NCBI GenBank assembly: GCA_030015575.1
Contig: CM057339.1
Span: 769,250,809 to 769,314,808 of the forward strand
Source: Agapanthus africanus
Taxonomy: Eukaryota > Streptophyta > Magnoliopsida > Asparagales > Amaryllidaceae
Direction of reading: 5' to 3'
DNA: 64,000 nucleotides
In this document: positions 21,501 to 34,753 of the stretch, in pieces
How the letters are laid out: every line of letters begins with the position of its first letter
How positions within the stretch are numbered: the stretch's first letter is position 1
Made by a program: the position numbers and the translations under genes
The notes under the pieces: model-generated
Databases searched by the model: none
Seen by the model: only the letters and a program-made list of their open reading frames with translations
What the model was told of the DNA's origin: nothing

Positions 21501-24321
21501 ATGCCTTAATCAAGATAATAATATGGATGTATTGACCGAACCTGTTTATTATACTGTGCTGGGGAACGTTGGTTCCCCTCTACCTTATAATTGTTATAAG
21601 TCTGAGTAGGAAATAGGGGAATACCAGGATTCCTATGCCACCCAATCGAGGAAAAAACATGTTGATGCATATTCTTCGGGTGTTTTCGTTACCGAGAATT
21701 GTTTCTCAGTATCCTCTACGTGAGATACCGGATCAGGATCCTATATATGTAATCTGTTACATGGGATACATAAAGATAGAGAATTGGGATTGGGTGATAT
21801 GTCTCTAAATGTAGAGAATGGTGCAAGTGTTGCAGCTAAACTAGTTGGCAAATATCACCTTGTATTACCAAATGGTAAATACATTGATTCTGAATAAATG
21901 TTATTACATGTCGAACCTGATATACAACATTACATCAGTTTCTTTATTAAGTTAAAGAAGGATATAATTTTATATTGTAGGATAATGTTGTGAACATTTT
22001 CCTTAATCAAGAGTTGATTGGATCAGGCACGTTATGTAATGGCATATACGTTCTAAATCAAACCACAGCTCAAAGTATATAGAACACACACAAGAGGAAA
22101 AGTTTAGAAATAAACGAATCCTTCTTGTTGCATTGTAGACTAGGTCATATCAATACGACACGACTAGCTAAGTTACATAAGGATGAATATTTGAATCCGT
22201 TCGAATTTTCATCTTATGATACTTGCCAGTATTGTCTCAAAGGTAAAATGACCAATACTCCGTTTATTGGAAACGGAGAAAGAGTTGCTGAACCCTTGGA
22301 CTGATACATGGTGATGCATACGGTCCTATGTCTACACATGCCAGGGTTGGTTCTTTATACTTCATTACATTCATCGATGATCTCTCAAGATTCAGACATG
22401 TGTTCCTGTTGAAACACGAGTCTGAATATTTTGAGAAATTCAAGGAATATAAGTGCGAAGTAGAGAACCAAACGGGTAGAAGTATTAAGTCCTTCGATCT
22501 GATCGGAGAAGGGAATACTTATGCATGGAGTTCCTGGATTTTCTAAAAAGAGAATGGGATTCTCTCTCAGCTTACTCCTTCGTATACACCACAGCACAAC
22601 GGTGTATCGGGGCAGAGGAATTGCACTCTATTAGATATGGTGCACTCTATGATGAGTATTCCTGAGTTGCCTGTTTCCTTTTGGAATTATGCACTTGAGA
22701 GGATGCATACCTATTGAATAGGGTTCCAACCAAATCAAGTGCCTACCACTCCATATGCGATATGGTATGGGAAGAGACCATGTTTTAAACGAGTTAAGAT
22801 ATGGGGTTGTCCGGCCTATGTTGAAAGGAAAAATTCGGACAAACTCGAGGCAAGGTCAGTTCTGTAAGTTTGTTGGATATCCCAAACATTTGCGAGGGAA
22901 TATCTTCTACCAAACCGAGGAACCAAAGGTGTTTTTTTTCTTAACATGCCACCTTTTTAGAAAAAGGAATTTCTTGAAAAACAAATTTGTGGTCATGAGG
23001 TAGTACTGGAAGGAGTTCCAGCTAAACAAACTAGGACTGATGATTTAGTGGAACCAAAGGATTCGATAGTTTCCAACGAACCTCAGCCTCTCCGTTAATC
23101 TGGTAGGGTTTCTCATCCACCTGAGAGATACTACGGTTTCCTCAGTGACGGTGGGAGCGAGGAATGCATCATGGTAGATGATAACCCAACTAGGTTCAGG
23201 CAGGCCATCATGAGTAGAGACTCTGTGAAATGGCTGGATGGAACATCTATTTTGATCTGGAAGTCAAAGAGTTTGACTTCATCAAAAATACAGATGAACC
23301 TTGTATATACAAGAATATTGTAGAGAGTAAGATTTTCTTCCTCGTATTGTACGTAGATGACATACTCTTGATAGGAAATGGTGTTCCTATACTACACTCG
23401 GTCAAGCTCCTCTTATCATGAGGATTCTCCATGAAAGATCTGGGTGATACCTACTACATCTTGAGCTGTAGATCTATAGAGATAGATCTAAGCGGATGTT
23501 GGGAGTGTCCCAAATCCAAGTACATTAACACCATACTAAAAGGGTTTAGTATGTGGCGGTTCGCCCACTTACTCAGGAATCACTCTCTCCAAAAGGATGT
23601 CTTATAAAACTGATTTGCAGAGAGCTCGTGTGCAAGGGATACCCTATGCTTCGGCACTAGGCTCTAGCATGTATACGATGTTATATACCAGACCAGATGT
23701 AGCTAACCCACTAGGTGTAGTGATCAGGAATCAATCGGATCTTGGGAGAATCACTGGACAGCTGTGAAATACATTCTTAAGTACTTGAGAAGCACTGAAG
23801 AAATGTTCTTGGTGTTTGGTAACAGTGAACTCCAGTGGGAATCCTTTACTGATTCGAGCTGCCAAAGTGATAAGGTCGACTGAAAGTCATCTCAGGCTTT
23901 GTTTTTACCCTCAGTGGAGGGACGGTATGTTGGAAAAGTTCCAAGCTATATATCGTGGCAAACTAGACGATAAAGGATAAATACATCGCTACCAACGATG
24001 CTGCTAGAGTGGATGTCTGGATATTTCTTGTTTATGAGATGAACATGGTTCCTACCATTGAGCTTCTAATAACTGTTATTGTGACAACAATGGAGTTGTG
24101 GTTTTGGCCTTGGAACCCCGGTCCCATCAGCAATCCAGACATATTCTGAGACAGTATCACCTGATCAGGGAGATGGTTGATCACCAGGGGATCGAGGTTA
24201 GAAGAGTTGACGCGAAGGACAACACGGAGGATCCACTCACAAAGGCATTTCCCAAGAAAAAATTTTATGGGACGTTGGGTATGAGATCCTACAACAACTG
24301 GCCCTAGTGCAAGTGGGAGAT
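21500..24321 (+). pseudogene. Degraded gag-pol of Ty1/copia element D
   Basis: Recognisable remains in copia order: protease-like (about 21690-21780), integrase (about 22130-23000, with FITFIDDLSRFRHVFLL and an HNGVS-type block), reverse transcriptase (about 23220-23460, with LVLYVDDILLIGNG) and RNase H/C-terminus (about 23930-24300, with VRRVDAKDNTEDPLTKAFP). Gag is essentially absent. The integrase-before-RT order defines Ty1/copia. It ends at the purine tract AAGTGGGAGA before the 3' LTR. Well over ten breaks make it an old fossil. Confidence 0.85.
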
Positions 24322-25940
24322 TGTTAGTTGTATGTATGCCCTAGAGGCCATTATTTTACATATGATGTATATTATAGTGGATGCTTGGACATATATAAGA
24401 AGGACTTTCTTGCTCGACATGATAGTATGTTATCTGGTTGCTCTTTATCTTAACATGTACACTTATTGTCTCTCTGTTACATGTTGATAAAGCCCTTAGG
24501 ATGAGTACTTGACTACAAGGATTGTGATGCAAATCATACTAGTGGGGCCAGGGTAGTCCGTAAGTACATCCTTCAATCGTTCCTAGTCGTGGGAGTATCG
24601 AGACGAGGCATCGATATTCCAGAGTAGACTAGCATATACGTTTCTTGACCCATATGATGGGCAATGGATGATCCCATATCCATTGGTGTTTGACATCAAA
24701 GATTGTATACGGGTGCTCATTCGAGACTGGGTACACTGAACAGGATTCGCCGAGAACTCCTAGATGGTATTATACCTCACGTCAGATAACAGTTCTCTGG
24801 TGACACTGGTACAGGTTAGTCTGTAGACCCGAGATCTTCATAGAGTCTTGTGTGATTCCCACTGTGCTTTGATTTCCATCTTACCACGTTCAAGAGAACG
24901 TGCAAAACGGTGGTTTTTGGATACAGTCCCGAGTCACATGGAGGCAATGAGCGATAGGAGGGGATTTCGTCTCTCCCGGTATTGGGGGTTGATGTTGCGC
25001 TATGCTCGATTGGCCATAACAGGAAATCTATGGCCAGGGTTGCTGAGATTTACTGGTAAGTGTTATCAGTAGTTTCTTGAATCGTTATGGGCCTCACATC
25101 GGCATGACTTATCAAGCTATTGCGGTTTGACGTTTGCCACCCACAGGCTGGATATGTGACATATCAGACGAAGAGACCGAACTGTACGGTAGTGTTACTT
25201 ATTAGATTCCCAGGAGTATGAGCAGGCTTGCTTGTTGATCTTCTGATCGCTCAATACCCGGGTAGCCGTTATGTCCAGCTAGTACCGCTGACGGCTTGTG
25301 GGTGACTGATATGATCATCACCTGCTGCCGGCGTATTGACGAGTCTTTAGAGTCCTACACAGAGGTTTCCTGGCTTAGGCGAAACGATGTAGGAGCACAT
25401 ATGTGATATGTGCGGGACCGAGATTAATACGTGTATATGATACCGTATTCTGATCTCGCGATATGTGGTATCGTTCGATTATATATGATATAGCCAGGTT
25501 ATCGAATCAAGTGTTGATTCGGTAAGTTGATGCAAATGATATTAGTCGGTTATATGTGATATAGCCGGATTATTAAATCAAATGTTGATTTAATAATTTA
25601 ATATATGATTATATATATTTGATATGTTAATTTTATATTAACTAATATTAGCTCACTTAAGCATTTCTTTTTCTCACTTATATATAATATGTTTGTGATA
25701 TATATTATTGTGTCATGTTTGATGATACATTGTACATGGGTGTATGAGACTTACATCATTCCATAGATAATTAAGGGGTTATTATTTATTTAATGTAATT
25801 CAAAATTAGGTGGAAATTAGTCATAGTTGATGCTTAGTGGAAGCTTGTAGAAACCATTGACTTAGTCCACTAATTTTGTTTTACATTAGATATTTATTAA
25901 CCCAACCATTATTTTTAGCCATGGTTAAGTCTCTACAAGA
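24322..25940 (+). repeat. 3' LTR of Ty1/copia element D, right end missing
   Basis: Begins TGTTAGTTGTATGTATGCCC after a purine tract and follows the solo LTR at 561 closely for about 1.5 kb. A TATA-like CATATATAAGAAGG lies about 65 bp from its start. Similarity to the solo LTR fades at about 25940, near the CTCTACAAGAGTTAT block, leaving roughly 0.4-0.5 kb of the LTR unaccounted for. Copia E sequence follows in opposite orientation. Confidence 0.75.
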
Positions 25941-26059
25941 GTTATACGAGATATTCCATAGCATATGCGACTCCGTGACAATCCAAAAGTCAAAGTGTTT
26001 TAAGAAAGTTCGGTTAACTTGGTTCATGAGTTTTAGTTTAGGGTCGGGCCATGATAGCT

Positions 26060-28343
26060 GCTAAAGAGAGAGAGAGAGAGAGAAACATTCAGCGTGCACT
26101 CTAACCTAGATCAGAATGGTTAATCATTTTATCTAATCAGGATGGCTCCCACTGTTTTCTCGAATTCTCTTTCGAACCCCAAAAGGAGAATTAGTCGGGA
26201 TCATCTAAAATCACCCGAGGAGTAACATCTACTCATCAGTGGGAATCGGGATCCAACTATTATCACATGATAACTTGATGGAAACCACTCAAGTCACCAC
26301 ACTCCAGAAGGTATGCGCATGCCTGGCAAGTTTTCTGTATGTTTGAAACTCCCGATGTGGTTTTTACCCCTAGGACCCAAATGACCTTGACGAATAATCA
26401 ACAAATCAAAAGGTCCTAATCAAGTTCAACCCGTCATTATCTTGATTGCATTAAACCCACCCGCACGACCCTTGATGAATAATCAACAAAGTCGTACGAC
26501 TGTCCTAACCAATCCATATGTCCATACGACAGAAAAGCATTACAGAGCTACCGCACACTACGCCTCGGCGAATAGCAACGACAAACGTAGCTCGAATACT
26601 AAGCAATACTAATCTGAAATGACGGAGGACTACAACTGGTTTTTGGCGAAAAACCTTTAACGTAATTAACTTGATATCGTTGAAGGAACCGAGTGGTTTT
26701 ACAAATATATAGTAGCGCAAACCTTTTGCTAAAGAGGTCACTCCCGGTGAAGGGATCTGGGCTCTTTCCTCATCGAATGAGGTGCAGGATATTCCAAACT
26801 GAATACCACAATGCAAAGCAAAAGAATCGACTATAGTGAAGTTATTACAATGACGTAAACTTTTGCTCAATAGGTCACTCCCGATGAAGGGATCTCGGCT
26901 CTTGCCTCGTCGAATGAGGTGCTGGATATTGATAACTGAATATCATTGTGCAAAGCAATTTTTTTAAAAACTTGGTTCCAACAACATCATATAGGTTTGT
27001 TTTCCTTGAATTAATCAGAATTAATGTAGTCCCATCAATTAAACATATCACACCAGAAAAAGGAATGAAAATATAATGTACGTATATGCTATCCACATTC
27101 ACCATTGGGCCCCGTCATCACTCGTTAGATTACTTAACTAACGGCAGAGCGGGGGCTGGACTAGCGTGGGTGCAAAACATATATAACATCTACTAGTATA
27201 TATATAAATATATATAACATTCGTCCCAGGCATGATATAAAGCAACATCACAGAATTTGAGCCAAGCAACACAGAGTGGTGGATAAGCCTGGAGTCTCGG
27301 GTTTCACTTGAGCCGCAAATGAGACCCGACGTTCCCTGTCATGTGGATAGCTTGTGTAATGAAAATCTAGACCCCTACGAGCGCGACAAGTTACCCGCCA
27401 ATCCCAGAAGCGAGACAACCCCAATCAACAACGTGAATGGGCCACCCAGCACTTCACGGAATCCGGTAACTTGAGCACCCCTCCGTGGGTTAACCTATAC
27501 CCCCTACGAGTGCGGCGAATAACCCGCCAATTTTAGAGTAAGGTCTCCTCCATATCAACGCCATGAGATGCGGACCCGTTGCCCTCTAGAACCTGAATAT
27601 TCGTGCACTTCACCTTGGGGTAATCCTAGTACAGAAAAGAAAATAATATCTACAAGGGTAACATCGACCTCAACCCGGTCGTGCCCCAAACAAATAATAT
27701 ACAAACTGGCAGAGACGGCAGTCTACATGTCAGACGCTTGCCCCACAATATCAAATGTACAAATGAATCTGAACTGTACTACCATTGCACAACTGGCTAT
27801 CCACCACGATGATCCAACCACAACCACAACACAACACAGAACATCAACATGAATGTCATGTTCGCAAACCAGTCTAAAAGACATATAGCAATTAGACGAG
27901 TTGTACCGCTCTAATGACATTCACGGTCACAGATAGTAATGCATGTACTGAAACATATAAACGACGTTAAAATAGCGACTTCGAAACACTCTGTATTGCC
28001 CGAAACAAAAGATAATAGAATATCCAACCTGGGCAAAAACAAACAATACCTGAGAACTAATATTCCAGAGACTAGTATACCCAAAATTTTTTGAGACCCA
28101 GAACAAATAAAAAACCTTAAGCAATTGTCACCGGGCATATTTAGTTCTTTGGGGCTCGTGTTTTGAGAGTGTTCTAGTTGCCTCATAAATAGTCTTCTGC
28201 AATTGTTTAAAATTTTTTTGAAGACTCTGAAAAATTCGACAGAAACTGAATATTCGGGGTATTGTTTTGGAGTTGTTTCGGTTTCGATATTTTAACATCG
28301 TCTAAACTGCTAGTAAGGGGTTAATCGGTTGGCTCTGATACCA
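26060..28343 (-). repeat. 5' leader of minus-strand Ty1/copia element E
   Basis: Reverse complement of the leader type seen in D and H, from the primer binding site at 28331-28343 down to the gag start region. An AG microsatellite lies at 26062-26083. It contains two copies of the hairpin module (26731-26950). Gag and everything after it are missing. I see no gene in it. Confidence 0.75.
28331..28343 (-). other. Primer binding site of copia E, initiator tRNA-Met type
   Basis: On the minus strand this reads TGGTATCAGAGCC directly after the LTR end ATAATCCAACA. It is the classic plant copia primer site complementary to the 3' end of initiator tRNA-Met. Confidence 0.9.
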
Positions 28344-30360
28344 TGTTGGATTATGCAAGCGCCATGACCATCAAACCGTGGCCGATTGCGGAACAAAAAT
28401 TTATAAAACTGGCGCTAACACAACCGGCTACCCGGATCTACCATTAACCGTAAACTAGCAAACTATAAAGAGAGGAGTTAAGAATGGTTATACGGAATGA
28501 TCTGTGTCCTTCGGTCTTCAACCATCTTCCCAAGCTCCTAGAGGCCACCATGATCAAGCTTGGTCGCTGGTCTCCCTCCATCGAAGATGATCCACTTGAG
28601 GATTTGTATTCCGAGCTCCTAACTTAATAGCCGAGGTAACTAGGGTACCTAGATCGCTAAACTAGATAGCCTAGAGGATGTAGAGTGTAGTGATGGATTA
28701 ATTTTTCTTCAAACACCCCAGGTTTCTCAACACATGAAACTTGAAGGGTGGAGGTAGAAAAAGAAGCTTGAGGATGAGAGTGAGAGGCAACTCAAGAAAA
28801 AAATGGCTAATTCCCTTTTGTGTGTTGTGTTGTGTTGTGTGTTGTTGTGAGTAATAATGAAGCCTCTCAAAAATATCTCAAGTCTCCAAAATATCTTAAG
28901 TCAACCCAAAATATCTCAAGTCAACAAAATATCTCACAACAAAACAAAAAAATAAGCATGCTTGAATAGTAACAATAAGTCACTACAAAGCAATGCAAAC
29001 AACACCTCATCCTCATTAACTATTTAATCCTAAAAGGTTAAAACTAAATGAGGTAGCATCTTCTTGAAGCACCTTGTAAAGAATTACAAGAATACCCATC
29101 ATCCGTATATACATACCCGTATCCTATTCCGAAAAATACGAATACAATGACACGAAAATAATCCAACAATATAATACTAAAATACGGCTTAAACCAAAGT
29201 CACCAGCATTATCCGTCCGAATCCTGATACGTGCACAAGTGCACATATATGATCGAACCCTGTCGTAAAACCATACGGCCTCTACATCGTTTCTCCCGAA
29301 GCTGGGAAACCCTTTGTGTGGGACTCTAAAGACTCATTAATAAGCTGGCAGTGGGTTTAACTACAAGCACGTCAGCAGCACTAACTGTACGTAACGGCTA
29401 CCCAGGTATTGAGCGAAAGGGAGGCCGATGAGCAAACTCATCTGAACCCCTACTGAGCCTGTCCATGACAATATCTGTACAGTCCAGTCTATTCGTCTAA
29501 GAGTATCGCATATCGAGTATAGGGGGTGGATAGAGTCAGACCCCTAATAACGCGACATTTCGTGTAGGTATGAAGCCCATCACCAACTGAGAAACTACTG
29601 ATCCAAATCAGTAATTCTCGACTACCTTGGATAAGGATTTCTGGTGATGGCCACTCATGCACTGCGCGACATCAACGCCCAATACCGGGAGAGACGAATC
29701 CCCGACGATCCTCTCACTACCTCCATGTGGCTCGGGACTGTACCTAACTAAAACCAGTTTACACGACGCCTTTGAACCGTGGTAGGGTAGTAATCAAAGC
29801 ACAGTAGGAACTCACACGAGATAAATGACGATCTCAGGTCGACAGACTAACCTGCACACATGTCACCTGGGAACTGCTATCTGACAATGGGTATACTACC
29901 AACTAGCATGTTCCTGGAGAGTCCGTCCAGTGTACTCATAACCCAATGAGCACCTGTATACTATCTTAGGTGAACAAACTAATACCAATGGCTTGTGAGA
30001 CCTGACCACCGCCCCTCATCGGGGTTTCGATCAGTATAAACTAGTCTACTCTGGAGTATCGATGCCCAGTCTCGAAACTCCCACGACTAGGGACATTTAA
30101 GGATGTGCTTATAGACCTCGCAGCTCCCACGTATATGATCGCCATCATAATGCTAGTAGTCAAGCAAGAATCCTGTAGGGTCTATCAACATATAATAGTG
30201 ATCTGTAATACCACATAAAGCATGTATATGATGATAAAGTCAAACCATATAGCATACTATTATTTTGAGTAAGACGGTTATATCTGTATAGGTCCTCCCT
30301 CAATCATTGCAATCGCGTGCCTGCAATTCAATAATTGACTTGAGGGCACTATAGCCAACA
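28344..30360 (-). repeat. 5' LTR of minus-strand Ty1/copia element E
   Basis: On the minus strand it begins TGTTGGCTATAGTGCC at 30360 and ends TAATCCAACA at 28344, giving 2017 bp. Internal blocks match the other copia LTRs (GTCCGTCCAGTGTAC-type, GGGAGAGACGAATCCCC-type and CACACAAAGGGTTTCCC-type on the plus strand). A PBS at its inner end identifies it as a 5' LTR. Confidence 0.85.
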
Positions 30361-30830
30361 GAGATGATAACGGAAGAGACCGTGACAGGTTCCATCCAGG
30401 ATACTACAACGATAGAGATTTGGACCAAAAATCGATTGTATGGCACACACTCAGAGGGCCAGAGGCCGCCGCCGCCGCCGTGCTACGTTGCGAGTGGCCA
30501 AGTTAATTGGCCAGGAGATGTTCAGAGAGGCGTTCGAGTGGGACTGTTTCCATCATTACTCCTAACCGGGCTATCAAGCTGAGAAGCCATGGATTTGATG
30601 ATCCACAAAGAGAACAAGGACTTAGAGACAAAGAACGCCGGACCGTGGGAAGAAAGCAAGTAGAAATTCTTGTACTGCCAGCTCCGGGTGCGCCGGCACC
30701 TTTCGATATTGAAAGAAATGCACCTCAATATCATTTGTTTTTTATTTATGATTTGGTGATTCTAGCATCACGCTTTGGTCATTTGGACTTTTGTGTTTTG
30801 ATAATTTGGTTTCATGATTGATATTTTTGT
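30361..30830. other. Unassigned sequence with a short GCC run
   Basis: Lies between the outer end of copia E and a minisatellite. Several short frames are open; one reads RDRDRFHPGYYNDRD and another AKLIGQEMFREAFEWDCF, but none is long or resembles a family I recognise. A (CCG)n stretch is at about 30466-30480. It may be internal sequence of the gypsy element ending in LTR K, or host DNA. Confidence 0.3.
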
Positions 30831-31640
30831 GCACCGTAGCTGCACCTGTTAGATATTTTCTTTGTGCACAATGATTGCACTTGATTTATGTTTTTATACA
30901 TCTGTTATACTTGATTTATGTTTTTGTGTATATCCATTGCACTTGGTATTGTTTTTTGCACGCTGTTGCACATATTGATGATTTCATGCACTCCGATATA
31001 CTTGATTTTGATTTCGTGCATGTTGTACGCTCCTAGTTTTGACTTTTGCACTCGATGTTGTTTTGTGCATCCAGTTGCACATATTTTTGATCTTTTGTAT
31101 TCTGATACAATTGATTTTGATTTCGTGCATATTGTATGGACCTGATTTTGACTTGTGCACTCGATATTATTTACATGCACTTTTGATGCATTGATATAGT
31201 TTTCGTGCATGCCAGTTACACTAGATTTATGTTTTCGTGCACCTAGTTGCACTTGATATTGATTTTCGTACACCCTATCGCACTAGATGCTTTTATGCAG
31301 AACTGATGCACTTGATTTAGATTTTCACACAAACTTAGCGCACCTGATGTAGTTTTGTGCATATTTGATGCACTTGAGGATTTTCGTGCACACTGGTTGC
31401 ACTCAATTGAGATTTTTGTGCATTCTAGATGCACTGGAGGTTGTTATCATGCACACCCGATACACTTGACAGATGCTTTCGTGCACACCTGTTGCACTTG
31501 ACAGATACTTTCATGCACACTCGTTGCACTCAGTTTTCATTTTCGTGCACATTCGTAGCACTTGGATTTGTCTTCGATTTTCATGCACATCAGACGCACG
31601 TGGGTTGGTTTTCATGTACACCTATTTGGATTGATTTCCT
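30830..31640. repeat. Degenerate GTGCAC-rich minisatellite
   Basis: Roughly 40-45-bp units of the form TTTTCGTGCACAC-C-GTTGCACTTGA repeat from about 30830 to 31640, near twenty copies, with much divergence between neighbours. The palindrome GTGCAC or TGCAC recurs in almost every unit. Frames on both strands across it are by-products. Confidence 0.75.
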
Positions 31641-32052
31641 TTCGAGCATCACATTTTTATGACATATATTATGTTATTTAGTAGCATAGCAGGACTGGTT
31701 TGAGGAACATCACCTAAATGTTTTTGCATATATCTATATTTACTAAAAAGGTTTTAAAAAAAAGAGCTATAGTCTCATTATTTTTCTATGTGTCTATGAG
31801 CGGAATGAAACTTTACAAAATAAAACCTTCTAAGTCATTTTCAAAAAAGACGGGACTCATATCTTAAGCAAAACGTGTGTGTGTATTTCTTCACAAATGA
31901 ACGTCCGCTATTTGTACCGTGATATACGCATCACACGACGATTTGATAAGGATTTTTCAGTTATTTAAATGATTTTACTTAATGCGTACTATATACATAT
32001 TATAGCCTTGATTATATTATACTTGATTTAAACAGTAGATTTCACAAATGTC
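31641..32052. other. AT-rich non-coding stretch
   Basis: About 410 bp between the minisatellite and solo LTR B. I see no open frame, repeat or known motif. Its last five bases, ATGTC, are the left target duplication of LTR B. Confidence 0.5.
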
Positions 32053-34753
32053 TGTTTACCGCCGAAAGACGCAACCGGGATGTTGGGACGTCCAGCCTGA
32101 ATTTTGGGGGCAGATGCTATTTGGTTTCATCCGTCCACCTCTCCGAAGATGCCAAGTTGATTTATGGCACCGTATATCGAAAGTTTAAATGGATGCGGCC
32201 GATGTAGCAGACTTCGTCAGATTCCCCCTCATTGTGAGGGGGTTTTGATTGTGGGGAAGCTCTTCCCTGCAGGCGCAAGCCCCTGCAGTTAATTACGTTA
32301 CCGCATCGCGCTAACCACTTTCTCCTGCTCCAGAAGGTCACTTCGTGTCGTATGTGTTTGTTTTATTTTTTGGTTGCCCGTGGATTGTATACGGAGACTA
32401 ATTTATGTTGTCGCCTGTAGGACGTGGATTAGTCCAAATCCGTATTTTCTTAGATTTGGGTTTGGGTTGGTTTAAGGATCGTTAATCTCATTTGAGACTA
32501 AGATCAACTTAAACGTTTGTTAAGGATATGTTAGTCTGATTTTAGACTAAGATCTACTTAACAGGGTTTTAGGATCATTTAGATCCAACAAAAAAGCATT
32601 TGGGCTCTATTGTTTTAGTTTAGGGACATTGCAGTCCATTGGGTTTAAGGACATCATAGTCCGTGGCAGTTTAGAGACATCATAGTCTGTAAAGTTTAAA
32701 GACATCATAGTTTATGAGTTTAAGAACCTCATAGTCCATAAAGTTTAAGGACATTATAGTCCATAAGTTTAAGGACCTCATAGTCCATAAAGTTTAAAGA
32801 CATCATAGTCTGTATGGTTTAAAGACGTCATAGTCTGTGGGGTTCTGGTTTAACCAGTTTGGGGTTGCACCAAAAGTTATTGGTTATTGGGACCCTCCAT
32901 CTCTCTGAAAACGTTGAAGGATTACAACGACATGTATCAGAGGTATGAAGAGATGTACCCTTGAACCAATGTCCCGATTTGGGGAAATGGGATGAACATT
33001 AGTTTAGATGGCATCTGTTGGGAGCTTATTAGCTGTCTTTGGAACTGAGATCGGTTTTGGAGACCCTGAACATGAGGGGCTCAATTGATGGTCTTTGGAA
33101 AATTTGGTCTGAATCTGGCTAATGTTAGCCTTCCATAGTGTTCAATACTAACATATTTATTCAGCGCTCACGTGCTCCCACGTGAGGTGTTTAAAATAGT
33201 GTTAAACACTAAAATTCTGAGGCGCTCACGTGGGGTCACGTGAGGCGCTTGAAATAGTGCTAAACTTCAAGAATTTGAAGCGCTGCTTCTTTGGGTTTAT
33301 TCTTTTGTTCTTTTCTGAGTGGCAAGCGTTATTGGGTCACGTGAGATCACGTGAGGCGGCCCAAAAGTGGGAACTACCTCCGATTTATTCCCTTTTTTGC
33401 TTTGTAAGTGCCAAGCACTACTTTGGGATCACGTGTGATCACATGAGCCAATATCGATTATTCTCTTTTGTTCATCACAGGCGCTGACATGGGAGCACGT
33501 GATCGGCTATTATCATGTTGGGTGCCAATTCTTTTACGTTCATGGAGATCCTGAGTTTCGAGACTTTCAAGCCCATTGTCTTACGAGAGTTGGATTCTTA
33601 AGACTTAGTTTCTCTCTTAGGTTTGTGATCTGTATGACAGAATCTTCCCGATGAGAATTAAATTCTCAACTTGTGAGGAGATCTGCTGCTGCAGATCTTT
33701 TACCATAAGGTAGAACTAAGTTCTCATATGAAAGGTTAAACCCTTGATTCATCAGAGGAATTAAATTCCTACATACTTTTATGGGAGAATTAAATTCTCT
33801 GAACTTAGATCTCCTTCTAGGTTTTGGATCTGCATGGCAAAATCTCCCCGATGAGAATTAAATTCTCAACTTGTGGGGAGATCTGCTTCTGCAGATCTTA
33901 ACCAGAGGAAGAACTAATTTCTTTTTAGAAGAGTTAAACTCTTATGGAGGTGAAAATGATATGAGATATTCTCTGTGTTTTTCTCCTTCTCTTACCTCGG
34001 ATTTTTCTTTTTGTTTTAACTTGAAGTTTTTGAGGGGGCTCCTTCTCTCTCTTTCTGTCTTCTGAGAACTTGAAAACTTCTCCTTTTTTTCTGTATATCT
34101 CTGCTCTTATTTATAGGGGAAAGAAAAGAATCAATTTGTTTTAGAAAATCTCTCATTGAGAGATTTTGATTGATTTTCTAATCAACCAACATGATCTTTT
34201 AGATCACTTGGTGAATTTTATTCACCGTTGGATTTTTAATCCGAGAACTTCTGTTTTACAGAAGATATTTCTTTTGTTGTTCTTAGCAATTTTAGGAAGA
34301 TATTTCCTTACACGGAATTTTTCTGTCGATTGGTGATTTTTAATCACCATTGGATTTTTAATCCAACGGCGCTCTGTTTTACAGAGCGTAATCTTTCTTG
34401 TTTAGAAAGATCCAAGAAAATATTTTCTAAATAAGGCTTTTAGTCTCTTTTAATTAGAATTTACTTCTATCGATTCAGAAGGCATAGGAGTCTATCACGT
34501 GTAGCACGTGACCCCACCAAATTAAGCCCACCAAAAGGGGTCACGTGCTATCACGTGAGTGTTCTTTTGTCCAATTGTTTGCTTTATTCAGGCGCATATA
34601 TACTTTGTCTATAGAGGTCACGTGTCTGCACGTGAGGCCCAGTTTTAGCTTAGTTTTGTCAGCGCAGCGCTTATCACGTGTGGTCACGTGATGCTTCACT
34701 TGGGGACTTTTTCCCGTTGCTTTATTTATTTATTTATTTTCCGTAAGGGAACA
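32053..34753 (-). repeat. Solo LTR of the A/C Tat-like family (copy B)
   Basis: The plus strand begins TGTTTACCGCCGAAAGACG and ends GTAAGGGAACA, matching LTR C in the same orientation and LTR A in reverse. ATGTC precedes it and ATGGC follows it, a 5-bp duplication with one later change. No antisense gene or purine tract follows, so it is a solo LTR. Minus-strand TATA (CCTATAAATAAG) is at about 34106-34117. About nine paired CACGTG sites occur, four of them upstream of that TATA. Confidence 0.85.

Noticed and set aside
28331-28343. tRNA-like signals at 28331, 46493 and 49083
   Set aside because: They are primer binding sites complementary to tRNA 3' ends, not tRNA genes; no cloverleaf or A/B boxes adjoin.
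30364-30821. Short overlapping frames with a Pro-rich run as a host exon
   Set aside because: The Pro run is a CCG repeat, the frames are short, and no splice or domain evidence supports a gene. Kept as unassigned sequence.
30905-31273. A 122-residue minus-strand frame as a gene
   Set aside because: It lies wholly inside the degenerate GTGCAC minisatellite and shows the repeat period.
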